Positions 5,851 through 10,000 of a DNA stretch of 10,000 nucleotides are shown here, in pieces. The stretch lies in contig CAJNDS010002346.1 of NCBI GenBank assembly GCA_905221605.1, positions 1,355,740-1,365,739 of the forward strand. Reading direction: 5' to 3'. The translations under genes were made by a program, and so were the position numbers. How positions within the stretch are numbered: the stretch's first letter is position 1; every line of letters begins with the position of its first letter. The notes under the pieces were generated by a model. That model ran no database searches. It was not told the origin of the DNA and saw nothing but the letters and a program-made list of their open reading frames with translations. This stretch comes from Symbiodinium natans (taxonomy: Eukaryota; Sar; Dinophyceae; Suessiales; Symbiodiniaceae).

Positions 5851-5874
5851 CAACCCTAAACCCTAAACCCTAAA
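5851..5874 (-). repeat. Short CCCTAAA array
   Basis: Three CCCTAAA units. The 36 bp after it can be read DKLAKAADDAPKAFF, but it has no clear splice signals. Confidence 0.9.
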
Positions 5875-5910
5875 CGGATAAGCTAGCCAAAGCGGCGGAT
5901 GATGCTCCAA

Positions 5911-5996
5911 AAGCCTTTTTTGTAGGTTTAGGGTTTAGGGTTGAGGGTTAGAAACCCCTTTTAGGATTCTTAGGTAACCTACAAAAAAGTAGGCTT
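5911..5996. repeat. Hairpin with TTTAGGG units in the loop
   Basis: The left arm 5911-5928 (AAGCCTTTTTTGTAGGTT) pairs with 5976-5996, which carries three extra bases; 13 bp adjoining the loop are perfect. The 47-nt loop starts with TTTAGGG units (about 5924-5947 including the arm edge). This resembles a small inverted-repeat element with telomere-type repeats inside. Confidence 0.75.
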
Positions 5997-6015
5997 TGTT
6001 TCTTAAGGCAAACCT

Positions 6016-6186
6016 ATGGAGGCCCCCCCCCCCCCCCGCCCCCTGCCCCCCGGAAAATGCAAAACCCCCAGCACGCTGATAAAAGACTCAACCTTGAACT
6101 CTGGCGCTTCCGAAAGCCCAAGTAAGGACCGAATCCGCAACTCTGGAAACCCTCATGGTTTAGAGCTTAGGGTACCTAAACTCTAA
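6016..6186 (+). CDS. Short frame with a proline run, unidentified
   Basis: From ATG at 6016 a 56-residue frame begins MEAPPPPRPLPPGKCKTPS, continues STLIKDSTLNSGASESPSKD and ends RVPKL at TAA 6184-6186, inside the next CCCTAAA array. The polar, Ser-rich middle looks protein-like. The proline part depends on the exact length of a 15-base C run (6023-6037), where a sequencing error would change the frame. A rival frame ends at 6124. No domain or splice signal supports it firmly. Confidence 0.15.
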   Translation: MEAPPPPRPLPPGKCKTPSTLIKDSTLNSGASESPSKDRIRNSGNPHGLELRVPKL

Positions 6187-6352
6187 GCCCTAAACCTTCA
6201 ACCCTAAACCCTAAACCCTGAACCCTAAACACCCTAAACACCCTAAACACCCTAAACACCCTAAACCCCCTAAACCCCCTAAACCCTAACCCCTAAACCC
6301 TAAACCCTAGACCCTAAACCCTAAACCCTAAACCCTAAACCCTAAACCCTAC
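6185..6352 (-). repeat. CCCTAAA array with 8- and 9-bp variant units
   Basis: Perfect CCCTAAA units flank a block of four 9-bp CACCCTAAA units (about 6228-6264) and two 8-bp CCCCTAAA units (about 6265-6282). Blocks of identical variants point to local duplication. A small palindrome around GGTACC (about 6158-6195) marks the left edge. Confidence 0.95.
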
Positions 6353-6435
6353 CCTGTGGCCCCAATGGCCAGGCCCTGGCGCGAATTCCGGGGTGGGTCC
6401 TGGCTTTGTAAGCGCGGCTCGGCGAAGCATTTCAG

Positions 6436-6538
6436 CGAAAACTTGTGTGGTTGAGGGGTCGCAAATGGGTTTAGGTTTTTTTTTGCGGTTTAGGCTACAA
6501 CGAAACTTGTGTGTACGTGAAGGGTGCAAAAGGGTTTA
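6436..6538 (+). repeat. Imperfect 65-bp duplication
   Basis: CGAAAACTTGTGTGG...GGGTTTA at 6436-6473 recurs as CGAAACTTGTGTGTA...GGGTTTA at 6501-6538. A 64-codon minus-strand frame (6335-6529) covers it and includes FAEMLRRAALTKPGPTPEF. I could not assign it and do not call it a gene. From 6540 to 6678 only degenerate TTTAGGG fragments and a G9 run are seen. Confidence 0.7.
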
Positions 6539-6678
6539 ATTAGGGGTTTCAACGTTTCGAGTTGTAGGGCTTTAGGGATTTTAGAGGAGTTCAGGGTTTG
6601 GGTTGAAAGAGAGGGTGTTTTTGTGTTTAGGGTTGGGGGGGGGTGATAGTGTTCTATAGATCTTGGGGAGTCGAACCC

Positions 6679-6792
6679 CTCAAACCCTAAGCCCTAAACC
6701 CTAAACCCTGAACCCTTTTTGCCTGATAGTCTAGGCAAAAAGGGTTTAGGGTTTAGGGTTTAGGGTTTAGGGTTTAGGGTTTAGGGTTTAGG
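6679..6792. repeat. Palindrome flanked by CCCTAAA and TTTAGGG arms
   Basis: A perfect 14-bp stem, 6711-6724 (AACCCTTTTTGCCT) and 6733-6746, encloses an 8-nt loop. Outward, the left arm is CCCTAAA units and the right arm TTTAGGG units, so pairing continues for about 43 bp with two mismatches. The right-hand array runs on to 6792. Confidence 0.9.
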
Positions 6793-6870
6793 TGCGTTTT
6801 GGGTGTAGGCCTTCGGGTTCTGGACCTCAGACCTCAGATTTTGTGAAGAGTGGGGTTCTATGCATATAGC

Positions 6871-6895
<25 letters not shown>
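6871..6895. repeat. (TA)n microsatellite
   Basis: About 25 bases of alternating T and A, preceded by GCATATAGC. The flanks hold a GACCTCA direct repeat at about 6822-6835. Confidence 0.95.
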
Positions 6896-6902
<7 letters not shown>

Positions 6903-6940
6903 CGTGCGTTCTAAGCCACTTAAGCAAGCCCTGTACTTTC

Positions 6941-7039
6941 GGATGTTCCCCCTTATACTAACAGGCCTGTCTGAATAAGGATTAAAGTATTCCCTATAAT
7001 AATCCCTACTAAGGACTGTTAGTATAAGGGGGAACATCC
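6941..7039. mobile_element. 99-bp MITE-like element with perfect 24-bp TIRs
   Basis: 6941-6964 (begins GGATGTTCCCCCTTATACTA) is the exact reverse complement of 7016-7039. The 51-bp centre is AT-rich, and the palindrome ACAGGCCTGT lies at 6961-6970. It has no coding capacity, as expected for a miniature inverted-repeat transposable element. I see no convincing target-site duplication in the flanks (TTTC on the left, CCAA on the right). Confidence 0.75.
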
Positions 7040-7179
7040 CAACCTATACAGCCTAAAACCTTAAAGCCCTTAAAGGCCCTCACGTTCTCAGCTTCTGAGG
7101 ACAACAACGCCTTGCAGCATGCGGCTGGAAGGTGGAGCAGAGGGGGGGAAAGGGACGTTCAGTGCATTTACGTGTGTAA

Positions 7180-7269
7180 ACTCCAAAACCCATAATCAAG
7201 GAATATACCTTCAATCATATTAGGGTTCCTATTATCACGTAAGTGATATTCCTTAAGCGGTGTTGGAGT
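7180..7269. mobile_element. 90-bp MITE-like inverted repeat, diverged
   Basis: ACTCCAAAACCC...AAGGAATAT (7180-7206) pairs with ATATTCCTT...GGTGTTGGAGT (7246-7269), with five extra bases in the left arm. The centre contains a small ATCAC-GTAA-GTGAT hairpin (7234-7247). It is not obviously related in sequence to the element at 6941. The 7040-7179 spacer holds a CTTGCAG acceptor-like site and short frames, none convincing. Confidence 0.55.
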
Positions 7270-7587
7270 CTCTGGGTATGTGTGTCGCTGAGGGTGGAGA
7301 TGACACGAAAAAGCCCCAAACACTCAACACGGGGCCTGCAAACGTTCACATCCCCTAGCCTCGATCCTACCATGAACCTTCAGCCCACACCCCAAGCCAG
7401 CTAATTTGGATCCCTAAAGCCCTGGTACCCTTAAGCCATTGACCCCCTAAACCCGTTAAAGCTCTAAAGCCCCAAAGCTTTGGCCTAAAGCCCTGAAACC
7501 TAAGCCCCCAAGCCCTAAATAAGGTCCTTGCTGAATTTGCTTGATCCCTTACACATAATGAAGCCTGAAAAAGCACTGAAGGCCGAG
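7270..7587. other. Degenerate CCCTAAA-like sequence, no gene
   Basis: C-rich sequence with scattered CCTAAAGCCC, CCCTAAA and AAGCCC fragments that become denser toward 7588. The 69-codon minus frame here is a translation of this repeat-derived sequence (FRAWGLRFQGFRPK) and is not credible. Confidence 0.5.
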
Positions 7588-8040
7588 TAAACCCTAAACC
7601 CTAAACCCTAAACCCTAAACCCTAAACCCTAAACCCTAAACCCTAAACCCTGAACCCTGAACCCTGAAACCTAAACCCTAAGCCCTGAGCCCCTCAACTA
7701 CTAATGGTAATCCCCAAACTCTAAACCCCTAAACCCTAACCCGCTCAACCCCTAATCAACCCCTAAAACCCTAAACCCCGACTCCCCCAAGCCCTAACAA
7801 GGCTAAACCCTAAACTTCTAAACTCCCTAACTTCGGAACCCAAAGCTCCTAAATTCCTCCTACTCAACCCCAAACCCCAAACCCCAAACCCCAACCCCCA
7901 ACCCCCAACCCCCAACCCCCAACCCCCAAACCCCAAACCCTAAACCCTAAACCCTAAACCCTAAAGCCTAAACCCTAAACCCTAAACCCTAAACCCTAAA
8001 CCCTAAACCCTAAACCCTAAACCCTAAACCCTAAACCCTA
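7588..8040 (-). repeat. Longest CCCTAAA block, with degenerate middle
   Basis: Near-perfect CCCTAAA units run from 7588 to about 7650, drift through CCCTGAA and CCTAAGC variants, and are decayed at about 7690-7860. CCCCAAA and CCCCCAA units then occupy about 7866-7935, followed by near-perfect units to 8040. It ends CCCTAG against the exon at 8041, so it may be the 3' part of an upstream intron with TAG as acceptor. Confidence 0.95.
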
Positions 8041-8138
8041 GCGAGGCAGCTTTTCACGGAAGCCATGGACCCAGCGACCCTCGACGGGGCGAACCCGAAT
8101 TTGCCGTCGAAGGGCTCCACGCTCCATGGCACCGGAAG
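8041..8138 (+). CDS. Exon 1 (visible) of a CAWFWK-type zinc-finger-like protein
   Basis: The frame reads ARQLFTEAMDPATLDGANPN then LPSKGSTLHGTGR. The G-S-x-L-H-G-T-G run is the segment that precedes C-x-P-CAWFWK in a protein family I know from predicted dinoflagellate proteomes, where a Cys/His cluster follows. The exon ends in phase at GGAAG (8138), followed by GCGGCC, a GC-type donor. Joined to 9826, it restores HGTGRCSPCAWFWK in one frame. An ATG lies at 8065, but the frame is open upstream to the CCCTAAA block, and an AG there (CCCTAG, ending at 8040 or 8042) could be an acceptor, so this may be an internal exon. The function of the family is unknown to me; RNA or nucleic-acid binding is a guess from the Cys/His pattern. 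Confidence 0.6.
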
Positions 8139-8142
8139 GCGG

Positions 8143-8260
8143 CCTAGGGTTTTTAGGAGTTTTAGGGTTTTTGGGTTTTTTTAGGGTTTTAGGGTTGTAG
8201 TGTTTTAGGGTTTTTAGGGTTTTAGTGTTTTTGGGGTGTTTTTTTAGGTTCTTAGGTTTG
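8143..8260 (+). repeat. Degenerate TTTTAGGG-type array
   Basis: Units are mostly TTTTAGGG or TTTTTAGGG with TTTTAGTG and TTTTTGGG variants, an octamer form distinct from the TTTAGGG used elsewhere in the window. Confidence 0.8.
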
Positions 8261-8336
8261 GGGTTTAAGGTTTGAGGTTCAGCATCTCAAGTCCGAGCAT
8301 TCACCAGTCAAGCTCGTGACTCTGGTATCGAAAACA

Positions 8337-8434
8337 GGGTTTAGGGTCTTGGGGTTTAGGGTTTAGGGTTTGAGGTTTAGGGCCTTACCCTAAACCCTAA
8401 ACCTTTTAGGGCCTTTAGGGCCTTTAGGGCTTAG
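8337..8434. repeat. TTTAGGG / CCCTAAA palindrome and GGGCCTTTA units
   Basis: 8353-8368 (GGTTTAGGGTTTAGGG) and 8388-8403 are perfect 16-bp inverted copies with a 19-nt loop. Three 10-bp CTTTAGGGC units follow at 8404-8434. A short GC-rich stretch at 8435-8500 reads LARALGAVETLLIGNPEP in one frame but has an immediate upstream stop and no acceptor. Confidence 0.85.
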
Positions 8435-8503
8435 GACTAACTTGCGCGGGCCCTGGGGGCGGTGGAGACCCTGCTCATCGGGAACCCTGAGCCTTAAATA
8501 GTA

Positions 8504-8585
8504 GAGCCCTAAACCCTAAACCCTAAACCCTAAACCCTAAACCCTAAACCCTAAACCCTAAACCCTAAACCCTAAACCCTAAGAC
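8504..8585 (-). repeat. CCCTAAA array, 11 units
   Basis: Near-perfect CCCTAAA units. The next 80 bp are unique, with an acceptor-like CTTGCGCAG|G at about 8614. Confidence 0.95.
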
Positions 8586-8667
8586 CCAAGCCTACACCAA
8601 GCATCTTGCGCAGGGTGTGTGTCGCTGCTGTTGGTGGGTGCACCTCAGGGTTCATCATGAAAGTTTC

Positions 8668-8695
8668 CCTAAACCCTAAACCCTAAACCCTAAAC
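8668..8695 (-). repeat. Short CCCTAAA array, 4 units
   Basis: Four perfect units between two unique segments inside the intron. Confidence 0.95.
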
Positions 8696-8766
8696 GTTGC
8701 TGAGTCTGTTTATGCGGGATCCTTCTGCGGAGTTGCTAGGAGTACAAGCCCTGAACCCTGTGTAGG

Positions 8767-8838
8767 GAGGGTTTAGGGTTTAGGGTTTAGGGTTTAGGGT
8801 TTAGGGTTTAGGGTTTAGGGTTTAGGGTTTAGGGTTTA
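8767..8838 (+). repeat. TTTAGGG array, 10 units
   Basis: Ten near-perfect units in plus orientation, opposite to both neighbouring arrays. Confidence 0.95.
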
Positions 8839-8872
8839 ACATTCAGGGTTTACCGGTTGTATGCTTCCTGGT

Positions 8873-8893
8873 AGACCCTAAACCCCTAAACCC
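8873..8893 (-). repeat. Two to three CCCTAAA units
   Basis: ACCCTAAACCCCTAAACCC lies 35 bp after the plus-oriented array and can pair with it. From 8894 to 9484 the intron is unique sequence in which I see nothing I can assign. Confidence 0.85.
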
Positions 8894-9484
8894 ATCACAA
8901 GGTTGAGGCCATGAGATGTCTTGTTTAGACTACAGGCCACCAGCAAATCTGCATTGTAGGCGAGCTTTCGGTCAAGGATTCAGGGCTCAGGGGGGGAACA
9001 CTCCCAATACCCGCGTAATTCAGGAATCTTGCCTCAAAGCGTAGTGAGGAACCCCATACATTAAGGTCAATTTTTGCATCAAGGGGTATTGGGCTCTTGG
9101 GGTTGTCTTAAAGAGTCCCTTCATGCAAGGTTGCAGATAGGGTGCAGCATTTCAGGATGGGAGTGTTGTTGTACGTTGCCCTGCATGGCCCCCGAAGCTA
9201 AACCGCAGGGCCGGGGAGAAGTTTCTGTCCACTTGCAGCATGTCTCTGGAACTAGGTACAGAAAACCATGCTATGTAGAATGTAGAGTTTTGGGTATCTA
9301 GTCCCATAACAATCGTAGTCTAAGTGGGTCGTCTATTCTAGGCTTGTCGACATGCCACAACGACACGAAGCCCCTCAAGTGAAGTCAAGTCCTACCTCGA
9401 CCCCCGATTGCAGTTGCAGTTCCCTTTCGGGGATATCGTGCTCAGCCATTCAACTACTGTCACAAAAAGAACCAACCACAATTT

Positions 9485-9512
9485 GGGGGTGGGGGGGGGG
9501 GGGGGGGGGGGG
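9485..9512. repeat. G5-T-G22 homopolymer
   Basis: A run of 22 Gs at 9491-9512 follows GGGGGT. Two overlapping open frames cross it and yield a Gly run. The exact length is doubtful. Confidence 0.9.
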
Positions 9513-9669
9513 CATCCACATGCACATGAGGATCTCAGGGAACTGTGCACCATTGCCAATCTTGGCCGGTTCTGGCGGCAACATATTCAGCAAGAGGACA
9601 CTTGTAACCTACTGGTTACCGTTACTGGTTCTTAGTGGGGAATGAGGAAATGTGGTGCCCTGTATCCCC

Positions 9670-9738
9670 GTATATTTTATATATGTATATATGTTATATA
9701 TATATATATACATTATATTATATATATATATATATATA
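9670..9738. repeat. TA-rich microsatellite
   Basis: Alternating TA broken by TATATGTATA and ACATTATA. A small perfect hairpin GGGAT-TCG-ATCCC follows at 9747-9759. Confidence 0.9.
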
Positions 9739-9761
9739 CCCTTTAAGGGATTCGATCCCGC

Positions 9762-9812
9762 ACCTAAACCCTAAACCCTGAACCCGAAACCCTAAACCCT
9801 AAACCCTAAACC
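9762..9812 (-). repeat. CCCTAAA array next to the splice acceptor
   Basis: Seven units with CCCTGAA and CCCGAAA variants end 13 bases before the acceptor AG at 9824-9825, so the C-rich repeat extends the pyrimidine tract of the intron. Confidence 0.9.
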
Positions 9813-9825
9813 TCCTCTCTTGCAG

Positions 9826-9898
9826 GTGCAGCCCTTGCGCCTGGTTTTGGAAGTCGCGAGGTTGTTCCTCGACATGCAGAGCCCGCCTCCACTCCTAA
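9826..9898 (+). CDS. Exon 2 of the CAWFWK-type protein, possibly decayed
   Basis: After the acceptor the frame reads (R)CSPCAWFWKSRGCSST then CRARLHS and stops at TAA 9896-9898. CSPCAWFWKSRGC matches the family core. Family members usually continue with about five residues and then C-x-H-C-H-x-C. Here three residues are followed by C-R-A-R-L-H-S, so the second Cys, both His and the last Cys of that cluster are replaced; the two Cys-to-Arg/Ser changes need one base each. With the stop this suggests a pseudogene. Alternatively, the exon could end earlier and splice onward through the C-rich sequence that follows, though I see no clear donor. Confidence 0.55.
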
Positions 9899-9901
9899 GC
9901 G

Positions 9902-10000
9902 ACCCCCCCAACCCCCCAACCCCCCAACCCCCCCAACACCCCAACCCCCAACCCCAAACCCCGAACCCCCAAACACCCAACCCCCAACCCCCCCCCCCAA
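9902..10000. repeat. CCCCAA-type low-complexity sequence
   Basis: Repeats of C4-C8 followed by AA, with occasional CACCC and CCGAA, run to the window end. They resemble strongly diverged CCCTAAA or CCCCAAA units. The Gly/Trp-rich minus-strand frames here are composition artefacts. Confidence 0.9.

Larger units (their letters stand above)
8139..9825 (+). other. GC-AG intron filled with telomere-type repeats
   Basis: This 1687-bp intron is inferred from exact restoration of the HGTG-R-C-x-P-CAWFWK motif. The donor is AAG|GCGGCC; the acceptor is CCTCCTCTCTTGCAG|G, with a strong pyrimidine tract. GC donors and a G after the acceptor fit dinoflagellate introns. It holds at least seven telomere-type arrays in both orientations, a G22 run and a TA microsatellite. 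Frames inside it (75 codons at 9074, 97 at 9352) show no domain and overlap other frames. Confidence 0.55.

Noticed and set aside
6660-6682. tRNA T-arm or B-box-like GGTTCGACTCC on the minus strand
   Set aside because: It matches the Pol III B-box consensus, but no A box, anticodon stem or acceptor stem can be found. The upstream side is a CCCTAAA array.
7588-8040. A true chromosome end
   Set aside because: Unique sequence with exon-like content follows on the right, the array is interrupted and decayed in the middle, and oppositely oriented arrays lie on both sides.
8435-8500. LARALGAVETLLIGNPEP frame in the intron
   Set aside because: It looks protein-like, but a stop lies immediately upstream with no AG acceptor after it, so it cannot be spliced in.
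9352-9645. 97- and 75-codon plus frames around the G22 run
   Set aside because: Two overlapping frames stay open, both depend on the G-run length, neither shows a domain, and the region lies inside the inferred intron.
9745-9762. GGGATTCGATCCCGC resembling a tRNA T-arm
   Set aside because: It is a short perfect hairpin with no cloverleaf around it: TA repeats lie on one side and CCCTAAA units on the other.

Overview
The window looks like nuclear DNA of a microalgal or protist eukaryote, most probably a dinoflagellate. Three things point that way. Over twenty short arrays of the TTTAGGG/CCCTAAA telomere-type repeat are scattered through unique sequence. A split coding sequence rebuilds an HGTG-R-C-x-P-CAWFWK-x-x-GC motif, which I know from many predicted dinoflagellate proteins. 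The intron that splits it has a GC donor and a CAG|G acceptor, a donor type common in dinoflagellates. No rRNA, tRNA, bacterial operon, viral gene or complete transposase is visible. The organism call is inference.

Layout. 1-740: GC-rich sequence with short direct repeats, nested inverted repeats and hairpins. 838-1200: a possible minus-strand terminal exon beside long G and C homopolymers. 1256-2343: telomere-type arrays in alternating orientation, separated by small islands that include a plausible plus-strand terminal exon (about 1411-1482) and an exon-sized fragment with the thrombospondin type 1 signature WSKCSQTC (2029-2094). 2368-4477: a striking unit with inverted terminal arms, a polypurine tract, a higher-order satellite (about 105-bp monomers grouped into 420-bp tetramers) and three 75-bp repeats. 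4480-5460: a Cys-rich reading frame, an island with competing frames, a long TTTAGGG array and a minus-strand frame that faintly resembles a Rad54/SNF2 ATPase. 5460-7590: microsatellites, telomere-type arrays inside or beside palindromes, and two MITE-like inverted-repeat elements. 7588-8040: the longest CCCTAAA block. 8041-9898: two exons of the CAWFWK protein with a 1687-bp GC-AG intron that itself holds many telomere-type arrays. 9902-10000: CCCCAA-type low-complexity sequence.

Most of the window does not code. The coding evidence is a handful of short exon-like islands, and only the CAWFWK pair and the TSP1 fragment carry motifs unlikely to occur by chance. I see no set of genes working as one pathway. 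The main story is structural: interstitial telomere repeats have spread in both orientations, including into an intron, next to foldback-type elements and a homogenised satellite.
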